Assembly: GCA_023213395.1 (NCBI GenBank) | Contig: CM041465.1 | Location: 230,647,741-230,711,740 of the forward strand | Direction of reading: 5' to 3' | Origin: Cycas panzhihuaensis | Taxonomy: Eukaryota; Cycadophyta | Length of the DNA stretch: 64,000 nucleotides | Part shown: positions 23,783-34,949 of the stretch, one piece after another | How positions within the stretch are numbered: the stretch's first letter is position 1 | Layout: each line of letters begins with the position of its first letter | The notes under the pieces: generated by a model | What the model saw: the letters and a program-made list of their open reading frames with translations, nothing else | Database searches by the model: none | Told to the model about the DNA's origin: nothing | Position numbers and translations under genes: made by a program

Positions 23783-23884
23783 GTGTAAATGTAAAATCTA
23801 TTTCTAAATATATCCCAAAGTTTTGAATAAGTGAACTAAGAAAAAACTTTGGGATATATTTAGAAATAGATTTTACATTTACAC
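23783..23884. repeat. Perfect 42-bp inverted repeat with 18-base loop
   Basis: The arms 23783-23824 and 23843-23884 are exact reverse complements. The spacer is 23825-23842. It lies about 90 bases upstream of the Copia1 gag start and ends a few bases before the first LINE1-like sequence. An A-run (23768-23781) precedes the left arm. It could be a small foldback element or a by-product of LINE1 insertion. Confidence 0.9.
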
Positions 23885-24423
23885 TTAGAGCAGAGCTTGG
23901 CTGAGCAGGAACCTCGAACTGCATTCGCGTTAGGGTTTGAGCGTGAGCAGGTCTTTCCGCTGGGGCCGTGGACGCCATGGCGCCCCGAGGTATCCGGCTA
24001 GTCTTTGTCCGGAGGGCGCCAGCGGTTCTGGGCTTCTCCCTTCCCACTCGGTGAAGCATTCAAGGCGGTTTGAAGGCTCAGCTACGCTGGGTGCAGGCAG
24101 AGAGTTCATTTCAGACCGCGCCCCAAATTGCTATCTCAAGGAGCAACTCTCCGTCTGCCAACTTGAAGACGCCAGTTCCCTTCGATCTTTACCAGGGTCT
24201 AAGAAAGTGAAACGCCGCCGCCATCTATTAGCGTACGGATGCGTGGATGCCAGAGGTGGGTCATGCCTCTCAATCCTTTTTTAAGCAGTACATTAGAATC
24301 TTCCGGAGAGGTTTTATTTTCCAGGGAAGGGAACTCGGGTTTTGCATGTTCTTGGGTTGGAAAATAAATGGTATGCATTGTTCTTGCATGGAGTTTGCTA
24401 TTCTGCTTTTGAGCTTTTTCTAA

Positions 24424-25170
24424 ATGGAATCAGACCATATTTCTCAATATCGTAACTGCACCCCTATCCCGGTTGTGGGAAAATCTTACCGAGATGCCTT
24501 GAAAATAAACGAGGAGGAAACCTTTGACTTAACACCCGTGTTTGAGGATAACAAAGCCAGACTGAAGATCCCCCTTGCTCTGGTGGAAAAAACCGAAAAA
24601 TTATGGGAGAACCGCCAGTGGGTAGATTCTCGTGCCCTGACAGGGTTGGAAGCCATTAGATCATGGACCAAGATGAAATGGAAAACTGGAGTTGTGTGGA
24701 AGTTGTTGCCATGCCCAAGGGTCAGTGCTCTTTAAATTTGCTTCATTCGAGGACATGTCAAGCATTTTGCTCAAGGCTCCTTGGATGTTTGGGCGAAAGG
24801 CCCTCTCTAGAGAAATGGCATAGGGCTTTGATCCTCGAGTCCTAAAATCCGCCAAGCCCCCATCTCGATCCAACTCCTGGGTCTTCCCCTTCACCACTGG
24901 AACCCTGAGGTCTTTAGAGGCATATCGAAGCTGGTGGGCCCTTTATCGCGCTGACTCGCCACGAAGAATAGGAGTAGGCTCATTAACGCCAATTTGTGCC
25001 CAGCTAGATTAGACAAACCGCCATCGATGACATTTAGATGGACCCGCTGCAGACGAGAGCCGGACACAACCACGATCTATGAGTTGGATCACTGGATGTT
25101 CAACATGCAGTTCGGGGCACCGCCCCAAAAGTGCCCGGAGTGCAGCCTCTAAGGAGGTGAAGGAGGACCC
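24424..25170 (+). pseudogene. LINE1 ORF1 (DUF4283-like, zinc knuckle), broken
   Basis: It opens MESDHISQYRNC, VGKSYRDALKINEEETFDL, then WKTGVVWKLLPCPR. After frameshifts it reads FASFEDMSSILLKAPWMFG and EKWHRGFDPRVLKSAKPP in successive frames. This is the plant LINE ORF1 domain that ends in a tryptophan-rich fold. A decayed knuckle follows (YELDHWMFNMQF, PPQKCPECS). It would coat the LINE RNA. Confidence 0.75.
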
Positions 25171-25705
25171 TTGCATCTAGCCCCCAAGGTATTGAGGAGG
25201 GTGTTGTACACACCTCTCTGAAACTTCTCGCCGCCTCCCCGATTTTAGATTTTAACCTGCATTTAAGAGGACACGTTGCTTGAGGATGATCTTCCTATGC
25301 CTGTGGGATCTTGGCGGAAGGGGAAGGTGCAGGGGGTCATTCCGTCCCAGATGAAGGTTCCCCGGCACGCTCCGGGCAGCTGGGACCATTAAGGGAAAAG
25401 GTAGAGGAGAAGGTTGGGTCGGGTCAAGGGATCCGTGGGATTGATAGTTTGAGGTGGCGTAGTCCGGGAGGACAGCCCCCGACGCTTTATTGCCACTGGC
25501 TTTGAAGAAACCTGATGTGGGGACAGAGAGGAAGGTTGGCGCACCTCCCCAGTTGCTAAGAGAAAGACTCACCGCCTGTAGACCTAGGCACCCAGAAAAC
25601 TCTTAAGGAAGCTTTCCTCGAAGGACCTGTTCTCAGATCCAGTACAGTAGGTAGAGATCCCCCAAAAGGGGATACTGCAGAGGTTTGGAAACAGAGAAAG
25701 AAGCG

Positions 25706-26408
25706 ATGAAAATCTTGACATGGAATATTAGGGGACTGAATGCCCCGTCAAAGCAAAGAATCATCAAAGATATGAGAATCAGACACCAGTTAGATCTGGT
25801 TTTTTTGCAAGAAACTAAGTTAGGCAAGGAAAATGGGCCGAAGATCCGTAGCAAAATATGGAAGCAAGCGGAGGGAATCGAGAGGACTATAGCCAAGGGC
25901 CTGGGGCCTAATGGTGCTCGAACCCCTCGATTTGGCTCTGGAGAAATTTTTTGGTCGAAGACTCTTTATTTCGGGCCTTAATCTAACAAAAGCAACAACA
26001 TATCTTGGATCTACAAATGTCTATGCCCCGACTCTCCAGACAGCCAGGAAGAGGCTCTGGGAGAAATTGATCGAGGTCCATAAGGACTGCAAGCTCCCGT
26101 GGTTGCTTGCAGGGGACTTCAACTCGGCCCTATCCCCTGGCGACAAGAGAGGCGGTGTGGGGGGATGGACCTCAGGCATGGAGGAGTTTGGTGACTTCCT
26201 TCTTCAAGGGGGTTTGGAAGATGTCAGCCTCAGAGGGGCATCCTTCACCTGGTCCAATAAGAGGCTGGGGAACAGCCTTATTCAAATTAAGCTGGATAGG
26301 GTGCTGGTCAACTATGACTGGATGCGCTGTTTTTCTGACTATGCCTTAGAGGCTCTACCGAGGATCAGCTCTGATCACTCGCCTCTTCTCATGAATTTTC
26401 TACCGTAA
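25706..26408 (+). pseudogene. LINE1 ORF2 endonuclease domain (one frameshift)
   Basis: ATG at 25706: MKILTWNIRGLNAPSKQR, then DLVFLQETKLG, a frameshift near 25915, then TNVYAPTLQTARKRLW, LLAGDFNSAL and ISSDHSPLLM. The AP-endonuclease residues are visible: N in WNIRG, E in QET, D and N in GDFN, and the SDH triad. It would nick the target to prime reverse transcription. Confidence 0.9.
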
Positions 26409-28790
26409 ATTCGTCAGGGCCCCTTTCAGATTTGAATTAATGTGGCTACGCCATCCTGATCTGCGAGGGAAAATAGAGGATTGGTGGGGTATTGATATTA
26501 AGGGACATGCTATGTATGATTTACTAAGAAGTCGGATCAAGGGTTAAAAAATAAATCAAGGCCTGGAACAAGGAAGTTTTTCTTAGTTTAAATGATCAAA
26601 AGGATAAAATTAGCCAGGAGTTGAAAGGCATAGAGGATCAAATCGAGCGATGGGGCAGATCAGTGGAGTTTGATAAAGCCGAGAAGGAACTCACAGAGAC
26701 TATGGAAGAGTTCCTCCAAAGAGAAGAGATTCATTGGAGGCAAAAATCTAGGGCCCTTTGGTCGGTCAAGGGGATAGGAATACCAGATTTTTCCATATGA
26801 CCACAACAAGCACGTATGCAGCAATGTAATCAAGTCTCTTCAAAAGGAAGATGGCTCGATTGCCAGCTCGGACGAGGACATGAAGGAGATGGCATGTGAT
26901 TACTTCAAGGATTTATTCACTGAACCGCTAAAGTGAACGAGGAAAGGAGGAAAGACTTCGGACAACATTCCGTGTTTGGTGAACGAAGATCAGAATGCTC
27001 AACTCACCGCTCCCTTCTCTCAAGAGGAAGTCAAGATGGCTCTCTTTGGGATGAAAAAAGATAAAGCGCCCGGTCCTGATGGCTTCCTCACGGATTCTTT
27101 CAGGAATTCTAGGACATTATCAAGGGAGATCTCATGGATGCGGTCAAGGAGTTTGAAGTTAACAGAAGATTCTCAGAATGGCGCACCACCTTTCTTGTCC
27201 TTATTCCCAAAAAAGAAGGGGCTAATAGGATGGAGGATTTCCACTATCGCCTCAGAATGTGAAATACAAAATCTTAACGAAGGTCCTGGTGAATAGGATG
27301 AAGAAAGTTATGCCAAACATCATCTCTCAGAACCAAGATGGCTTCCTTCGGGGAAGGCAGATTTACGATGGCTACATAGTTGTCCATGAAACTCTCCATT
27401 CTGCGGCCGAGAGGAAGGATCCAGTGATGATTGTCAAAATTGACCTATCGAAAGCTTTCGGCTGTGGTCTCCTGAATTGCCTTCTTGAATGCCTTGGGGC
27501 CTTTGGTTTTGGGGAGATCCGCGGTCCCGGATAAAATTATGCATTGAAACCCACAATTCTTGCTATCATAAATGGCTCTTCTTCAAAATTTTTCCGGATC
27601 TGGGATTGAGGTGGTGACCCTCTTTCTCCCTTTTGTTCATCGCGATGGTCGAGCTCCCAGCCGATCATTGGAGGCCGCCGTAAGGGAGGGAGTCTTAAAA
27701 GGCATAAAGCCGACATCCGGTTAGATTCGGTGGCCCATCGAGAATTTGTGGACGACAACATATTCCTAGGGAAGGTCGCTTCAGCGAAGCCTCCAAACTC
27801 AAAGAGATCTTAGTCCACTTTGAGGAAGCTACGAACCTGAAGATAAACATAAATAAGAGCAATGTTTTCTTCCTAGATACCCTGCCAAGCCTGTGGTAGG
27901 ATAAGCAGAATCTTAGGGATGAGCATTAAAAAACTTCCTTCAACCTACCTGGGGCTGCCGCTCTTTGTTGGGAGGATGACTAAGGACATGTGGAATCCCC
28001 TCATCGACAGGATGCAGAAGAAGTTGGCCGGATAGGCGCCCTTCTTAGTCTTGCAGGGAAACTCCAGCTAGTCGCCTCGACGCTGCAGAGTATACCTGTT
28101 TTTTGGATGTCTATATTCCGAATCCCGACGGGCATTTCAAATATTGTTGAATCTATCCAGAAAAGATTCCTTTGGTCTGGTATGGAGAATAAGGATGTAA
28201 TTCACTGTTACCGGAATAAGGTCCTGACACGAAATGGGCCGGGGGCTCAACTCGAGAAGGATTTCCCTTTAACACCGCCTTGGGGCTAAGTTGGGGTGGC
28301 GACTTCTAAAAGGGGGTGAGAGACCCTGGGAGAGGATACTCATCAGAAAATATATCCAAGGGGGCTCCTTATTGAAATAGATGCCTCCTGTGTCTGGTTC
28401 CATTGTCTGGAGAAGCATTCTGAAAGCATGGAAAACCATTAGTAAAGGATTGAAATGGAGACTTGGAGATGGAGCCTCCATAAGACTCTGGGAAGATGTT
28501 TGGTGCTGTGACAATGCCCTCAAGGACGACCCCGACCTGGTTCCCATTATGGAGCTCTGTGTCAGGACTTATGGCACTCAGGTTAAGAATTATTGGACCG
28601 GAGTGGAAAATAAGCGTTGGAAGGCTCTGGAGGAAATCCAAGGGGAAAGACTGCAAGAAGGGCTAAATAAGGTAAAAAACATCCTTCGAAAAAATTATAT
28701 TCCCAGGACGACTTCGCCGGACATGGTGGTGTGGCCTTTAGGCCCGTCTGGGATTATCCGTAAAGGAAGGTTATCATTTCCTTTGCTTAA
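26409..28790 (+). pseudogene. LINE1 ORF2 reverse-transcriptase domain (broken)
   Basis: It shows EEVKMALFGMKKDKAPGPDG, LVNRMKKVMPNII, QDGFLRGRQIYDG, VKIDLSKAF followed by G instead of the catalytic Asp, and FVDDNIFLGK for the second active-site motif (about 27745). Thumb and connection pieces follow (MDVWCCDNAL-like segments at 28381-28790). Frameshifts are frequent and the Asp loss would inactivate it. Confidence 0.85.
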
Positions 28791-28799
28791 ATAGAGGCG

Positions 28800-29760
28800 A
28801 CTCAGAGGAATCCTACCCTTGAAGGGGTTTGGAAGCTCCCTATTATTCCAAAGATAGCAATTTTCCGTGGACTCAGATCAAGAACAAAATCCTCACTTTG
28901 GATAACTTGAAGAAGAGAGGCATTGAAATGGCAAATAGATGCATCCTTTCATTGCTCGTAAGAAGAATCTAGGGACCATATCTTCATAGGGTGTGCATAC
29001 ACGAGAGAGGTTTGGAGGTTGGTTCTTAGGAAATTTGAGGTTTGCTGGGTCTTTCCAGAAGGGATTTTCGATTTATGGATTGCCTGGCGTAGTCCCTTCG
29101 TATGCACTCGACCGCACTGGAAAGTGGCGCTCCGATCAGGGCTTGGAACATATGGAAAGAAAGAAATAAAGCGCATCTTCCAATTTTCGGATCAGATGGC
29201 CATTTTTAACAGGATTTCCTCGGACATAAGGGAAAACGCTAGCAGGGTGAAGGATAAACGGATTTCAGTTCAGGAGAGCAGGATTCTTAGTAATTGGGGG
29301 TTTTCCCCTGTTTTTGAAACCGTGAGGACTAGGATCTGTAGATGGCAGCCTCCGGATGAGACATGGACCAAAGTTAATTTTGATGGGGCCGCTAAAGGGA
29401 ATCCTGGGATAGCCGGGGGCGGAGGTATTTGCAGGGATAGCTCTGGTTCCCCCAGATGGGCATTTGCGGAATACTATGATTGCCAGACAAACCACTTTGC
29501 AGAAGTGCATGCTATGTTCAAGGCGCCGACCTACTGCTGATGAGAACCTTCGCTTGGTTCTCGAGGGGGACTCTGAGGTGGTTATCAAGACTTTAAGAGG
29601 GGAGGCTCTCCCAGATTGGAGATTCCACCTTTTCAATGATGCCAAAGAGCTCATGAAGGGTCCGATCAAGTCCGTGATACCAAGATACCTTCGTAGAAGG
29701 AAACAAACTCATGATTTCCTAGCAACCGGGGTGTAAGGCATCGAGAAGGTCAAGTTTGGA
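28800..29760 (+). pseudogene. LINE1 ORF2 zf-RVT and RNase H domains (broken)
   Basis: The zinc-binding RVT segment is decayed but recognisable (28830-29020; 'WKLPIIPKIAIF'). The RNase H reads WTKVNFDGAAKGNPGIAGGG, GGICRDSSGSPRWAF and HFAEVHAMFKA, a frameshift near 29535, then LRLVLEGDSEVVIKTL. The Asp, Glu and Asp of the active site are present. A C-terminal RNase H is characteristic of plant L1 lineages. Confidence 0.9.
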
Positions 29761-29979
29761 AGAGTGATTTTCCTAGGGATCTTATGGCCCTGATAGATGA
29801 GGATATGAGTCGTAACAGCCTGGGCTTGTCCCGGCAGATAGTTTTCCTGGCCTAGACCGTGGGGATGTCACAGTCAAATATCTCATGGTAGCTCACTGCT
29901 CCCCGATGTACTAGGTTGTGGGATCCTGCTCAAACCCACTATAATTCATTTTTATCTTATCAAAAAAAAAAAACTAAGA

Positions 29980-30440
29980 CCTATAAATGCTACTAGGCTC
30001 TAAGTTTAAGTTTCTCTTGGGGCAACCTTCAGTTGCTATTCTGTCTAGTGGCGCCTACCCACAGATGGCAAAACAAGGGCCCAATATACCGGTACGTGAG
30101 TGCTAGGCTCTATATATCTCAGTACATGGGCTGCTAAGAAGGCTTTTACACCCCCCTAAATTGTTAGTCCACCTACGACAGACTTATGCCTAATGATAGA
30201 TCTAGTGGTGAAGGTTCTTGAACCAAGGCACTCACCTTCTCTAAGTCTAGCCTTGGTCTCCAAACACCATGAAATGAACAGGTTCTACACCTAAGCCTGC
30301 CACTGATTACACCTAATAGCTAATGGTTGTCCTCATCCAATATGAGTAGGCTGATTAGCGTATGCGAGGTGGTAACTTTAGGGGTCCTAACTGTTCCTCT
30401 TGTAAGGCTGGAAAAATAGGGTGGTTTAATTCAGAATTAT
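29980..30440 (-). other. Leader module M of Copia1
   Basis: It is non-coding. On the minus strand it matches Copia4 54950-55417 and Copia5 63440-63860 with the same internal order (ccctaaagttaccac, gagtgcctt, ttcttagcagcccatgtac, gtgggtaggcgccactaga). It sits directly upstream of gag in those copies; here LINE1 intervenes. Confidence 0.75.
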
Positions 30441-30499
30441 ATTGTTTAATGTGAAAATTAAACTAATTAGCAATGTGGTCTTTCTTAGAAAAAAAAGAT

Positions 30500-32350
30500 T
30501 CCTTTGATATAATAAAGAAAAAACTAGAAAGTAAAATAATATACTCTAAGCAGGATGAAACAAATAATAAACTTTTGAAATAAATAAAATCTCCCATTTT
30601 TTCAAAAAATATAATACTCTTCAAATGGATGAAATATGCCTTTGAAAATAAAATAAATTAAATGTAATTTTTATAAGTGTAAGAAAAAGATGATATTTTT
30701 TAATAATAATAAACAAAAAAAAAAAAGCTTTTAATAAATGAATGCTTTCAAATAATTGACACACTTATGAGATAAAATTTCAAATAAACTTTTGAAGTAT
30801 AATGATAAATAAGAAAACTTTCAATAATTATGCATTTAGAGTAAACTTTAAAATATGAATATAACAAAGATCCTTTTCACTTATAAAAAGCTAAAATAAA
30901 CTTTTGATAATGAAATATAAAGAGTTCTCAACCTTTAATTTCTCAAATGAGTAAACATAAATCTTCAATGCAAGAAATAATGACTTTCCTTTTTCGTATA
31001 TAAAAAAAAACTTTGCCTTGACGAAGATATATACAACTAAAAAATGAAATATATATATGTATATTTTTAGTTGCTTTATGAACAATTTCTATTACTAAAC
31101 AACTTAAAAATGCTTATATAAAGGTCAAGTAGAAACCTTGAATATATATTATGAACAACCATTGAGAAATAAAATAGAATTTTCTTAAAAACATTTGAAG
31201 GGTAAGCCTATTAGGATGTACTTATATACTCAACTTTGACAGCTTGAAAACTATACTAAACAATATCAGAATAACTTGAAATTATACCAATCTGTAGATT
31301 AATAAAATATGAATCCAATGGAATTAACCGTTTTGAAAACGGGTTCCAATAAGTCAAGATTTGAATGATTCAAAGGTATAGACCTGCTTTTGAGGCCTAG
31401 TAGGAGTAGGAAGCTCAAAATTGCATAAAATTGCTAATAAAACTTTAGAAAGTGTTGAAAAATGATCAAATATGTCTTGTAAAACTACTAAATATATTTT
31501 TGGTTTAAAATTTTTAAAACATTTTATATGAAAATATGCGAAAAATGACAGATTGAGGCTTATTAAGTAGTCCAAATTTAATGGTTTTGAAAATAAGTAA
31601 AAACACCTTCGAATGTATGAAAAACTATGTCAGTTCGAAGGGGAATGAGTCAGATTCCCAACGGAACTAATAGAACTAAATTTGGATGTTAAACATAAAA
31701 GTTACAGTAAAAAATAATAACAAGTATCTTTATGTAAAAAATGTTAAAAATGCTAAAAACCACTAAAATGTCAATTTCAACGATTAAAATAATAGTCAAA
31801 ATAAATTCTAAAAAGTAAAATAAAATATGAGTAATGAATTTTATTAAATGTAGAATAAATCTAGGTAGAAAATAGATTCCCAGTAATAAAATACAATCAG
31901 TTCAAAAAATGATTTTGTAAAAAGTTAAAAAAAGGCTAAAAAAATGGCTGATTGACTTTAAATCGACTGAAACTGGGTCAAATCAGCACCAAATTGGTCA
32001 TATGACCAGTCAAAATTAATCTATAGAAAAATTCTGATCTAATGAAGCTAGTTTCATCTAAAACTGATGAGCCAATAAGGAGTTATAGCAAAAACAATTC
32101 CAATAACCCTATATAAAATTCAAAAATTTAAAAAAATAAAAAAGAAAACATTTTTAAAAAGTTTGTTAGCCCCTTTGAGATGGCTAACAGTCATGATGGA
32201 ATGCTCTTATGACCAGGGGCTAACTATTAGTAGGGGTTGTATCCTTTTTAAATGCAGAACTCAAAAAATTATGTAATAAAATTTAAATTTTGAAACTTTA
32301 TATTAAGAAATCATATAAAAAAATAATCGTTTTAAATCAAACAGCTACCA
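30500..32350 (-). other. AT1 leader module of Copia1
   Basis: It is non-coding. From about 31200 it matches A2 13440-14530 closely, including 'aaaatatgcgaaaaatgaca' and the 'ccgttttgaaaacgggttcc' block. It shows that a copia with its own pol shares leader sequence with the pol-less family A. Confidence 0.8.
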
Positions 32351-34062
32351 CCATGTATATACAGCTGAGACGTGCATATTCAAATGGCAAATAGACAAAA
32401 AAGGATTCAATCTGAAGAGGCGAATTTCAATTGCCAAAAATAATATTGAATCAACACGGAGGTAGGCAAATCATTGAGTGACTAAAAATAATTTTAAAAA
32501 CAGCTCCCATGGAAGAACGGATGAATACGCCAATGGACGAATATGCTAAAAACTGGTTGGATCTGAAGTCCAAACCTATGAAAAATTGGCCTGGACCCGT
32601 AAACCCTTCGACGTCGACCAAGTTTACAAATTAAATGGGAAGAACGGTGGTGGGGGGAAGCTACGACTACTCCACAGTTGTGAAGAGAAATATGGCTGAT
32701 ATAATGGTTGTCCTTGCCCAGGGAAACGTGGCTCTTGATGTTACTCAGATTCTTTTATGATCATTAAATGAATTATCTACTACTGATATTACAGAACATG
32801 CTTTAGCTACTCTGCAGAAAAGTTGCATAAGGAAAGTGTATTTAGTTAGAATGTTGGGAGGCGTGGACTTGTGTAAGCAGTAGAGATCCCACGTAAAGAA
32901 GAACGAGACATAAGTTGCACTTCTTGGAATGAGCAGGGTGGTCGACTCACAAGTTGCATTTCTTAGAACGAGTGGGGTGGTCGACTCACAAGCAGAGATG
33001 AATGGATGACACTGAAGTTGCATGCAGTGGAGCGCAGTCTAAGAAAACCACATAGTCAAAATGCTTGTCAGAGTAAGATATTGGAAGGCGAAAGATGCAC
33101 ATCAAAGTTTGCCTTATTAGAGGGATAACACCATGGAAAAGTCCTTCTGATGAAGAGATTGGAAGGTGGAGCAGTTGGGTGAATGAAAAAGGAGACAAAC
33201 CCTTGAACACAATAGGAGAAGCAGAGATTCTGGAGATGGGAGGTCAAGACTAGGCAATCAAGGGCGTGGTGGATTCTATGTAGAAGAGATGGCAGTCTCT
33301 TCATCTTCTAATGGAAGTGTAAAGTGTAAGAAGGAACATAAGGATAGGGAAAAAGAGAATGACAAAGAACTAGAAGAAGGAGATGCCTAAAAAAATGAAG
33401 AAGAAACAGCAAATGATAGAGTTGGTAGGACTTTTAGCACAGCCTACAACTAAGAACAAGAGCAAGCTTTAGCTAACAGAGGTGGTCACTGATACTGCCA
33501 AAGCGTAGATGAAAACAGGACTATTTTGAATCAGATTACTTCATGCAAACTATGCGCTAAGAAAAAAGAAAGGATGCTCAAGAATGTTCACAAAATAAAG
33601 TGTATAATAGCGTGGGAATGGCATGTACTATATGTAACGATGGCTAGTGAAGGTCTCCTAACAATGCTGAGCACAAAACGAAGACTGAGAGCTTAGAAAA
33701 ACTAGATTGAAACAGTAGGGAGAATCCAAGGAGGCAATACAAGTGCACACAGATGTATTAACTCAAACACATATCACAGAAAAATATACCATACAATGGA
33801 GCTAGAAGCAAAGTAAAAATTTCAAAGTATATCAAAGAAATTTATTTATGTCTGAATATCAAAGTACGAAGAACCTAGTAATCTGGTTTGTAGTATTGGC
33901 TTCAAAGCGTGACAACTTCATGCATGATGGATGAAACTCTAAACCGTTTTCTCCAGTGAGTAGGTGAGCTTGCCAAGATCTCAACTAGTAGTCATATGCA
34001 AGTGTTTTACTGAATATATGAGAAGCTAAATCGAATATGAGAAAAATATCAACACTAACTTA
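32351..34062. other. Copia1 leader, unassigned segment
   Basis: It is more balanced in composition than AT1 and occupies the slot where family A holds host genes. On the plus strand 32691-32800 reads MADIMVVLAQGNVALDVTQI and continues as an open stretch with one stop; I do not recognise it. A 39-bp tandem duplication lies at 32912-32989. The minus-strand open frames here show no domain. Confidence 0.4.
32912..32989. repeat. 39-bp tandem duplication
   Basis: The units 32912-32950 and 32951-32989 both end in gtggtcgactcac and differ at about six positions. Confidence 0.85.
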
Positions 34063-34075
34063 CTCTGATGCCAAA
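34063..34075 (-). other. Copia1 primer-binding site
   Basis: The minus strand reads TTTGGCATCAGAG directly after the 5' LTR, one base different from the initiator-Met type. Confidence 0.85.
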
Positions 34076-34424
34076 TGATAGAGCTGAAGGAGCAGAGTAG
34101 GACTTTAGAACGAGAGCATTTTGAGTATAACGGTGATTTCTGATAGTTGGTGGTTTTGAAAAATACCTGGGAGGTATTCCCATCTCTTAAATAATGAATT
34201 TCGGGGAGGCGTTGAGCGCCATCACCCTAGCTGCACATTAACCAATGTAAATTCAAAATATATTAAAAAATTAACAATAATAAATGAAATACATACCTCA
34301 AGAAAGTGGTGTTAGGTCCAGGTGGTTGTTGAGTGGCTCAAGGTGCCCTAAGGGCCCTCAAAGGTGGCTTTTTAGGGGCCCTAAGCACTTAGGTGCACTT
34401 ACCACATTGGTATTATTCCCAACA
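34076..34424 (-). repeat. Copia1 5' LTR
   Basis: It is 349 bp, TGTTGGGAATAA to CTCTATCA on the minus strand, and homologous throughout to 19092-19439. Confidence 0.95.
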
Positions 34425-34816
34425 AATATCTTCATTACTATCCTCTAAAATTAGGAAACAAACTAAAAGTAAAAAATCCCTCAAATAAAAAACTTACTAT
34501 TTTTAATAAAATCTTAACTATTAATATTCTTAACAAATTTTTAAAAGTTCACTAATTCATAGAAAAACTGACCTATAGGTAGTTAAATGTTTCACAGGCC
34601 TTACAAAAATAAAAGTAAAGTAAAATTAATCTCCTAACTTACAAAAGTGATACATAATCATAAGATATAATTTTGGACTATTAGATGGTCGCCAATAGTT
34701 TTGATAAGACCAAACCCATACAATAGATTACTCCTAATAATCAGCCTTCAAATATCTAACTTCTTTAAAAAAATATACTAAAATAAACACCTAGATTAAA
34801 AGTTATGACTCTAACA
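34425..34816 (-). repeat. Proximal part of the shared G2/G3 LTR
   Basis: On the minus strand a purine-rich tract (TTTGGAGGGTCAAAT, 34817-34831) directly follows the end of G3 pol and is followed by TGTTAGAGTCATAAC. This fits an LTR start. It runs 392 bp to the Copia1 insertion point and continues at 19091-18891. Confidence 0.65.
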
Positions 34817-34949
34817 ATTTGACCCTCCAAATTTGGAACTTATAAATGCTCCCACACCATGCTCCTTTTTTGAAAAAAATATAGCTCTTATGAGTTACTA
34901 TGTTAAAATTTTTGCCACTTGTCCATACTAAGATTCTTTAATTTTCCTT

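Larger units (their letters stand above)
23888..29973 (+). mobile_element. Plant LINE (L1 clade), LINE1
   Basis: It is richer in G and C than its surroundings and carries ORF1 and ORF2 in plus orientation, ending in a run of 12 A (29962-29973). It is inserted in the leader of the oppositely oriented Copia1. A candidate 8-bp target duplication is aactaaga at 23834-23841 and 29972-29979, which would place the right arm of the inverted repeat inside the insertion. The sequence 23888-24423 reads as 5' UTR. It has many stops and frameshifts and is not active. Confidence 0.9.
19092..34424 (-). mobile_element. Ty1/copia element Copia1 with nested LINE1
   Basis: Two LTRs (348 and 349 bp, clearly homologous) bound a minus-strand element with primer-binding site, long leader, gag, protease, integrase, RT and RNase H in copia order. 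It is flanked by AGTAT (19087-19091) and AATAT (34425-34429), a 5-bp duplication with one G/A change. LINE1 (about 6.1 kb) sits in its leader. Without LINE1 it would be about 9.2 kb, long for a copia because of the roughly 4-kb leader. Confidence 0.9.

Noticed and set aside
23937-24284. 115-codon open frame in a GC-rich patch, possibly a host gene.
   Set aside because: It lies in the 5' region of LINE1, overlaps another open frame on the opposite strand and shows no recognisable domain.
25252-25572. 106-codon minus-strand open frame rich in Pro and Ser.
   Set aside because: It is the antisense shadow of the LINE1 ORF1-ORF2 junction.
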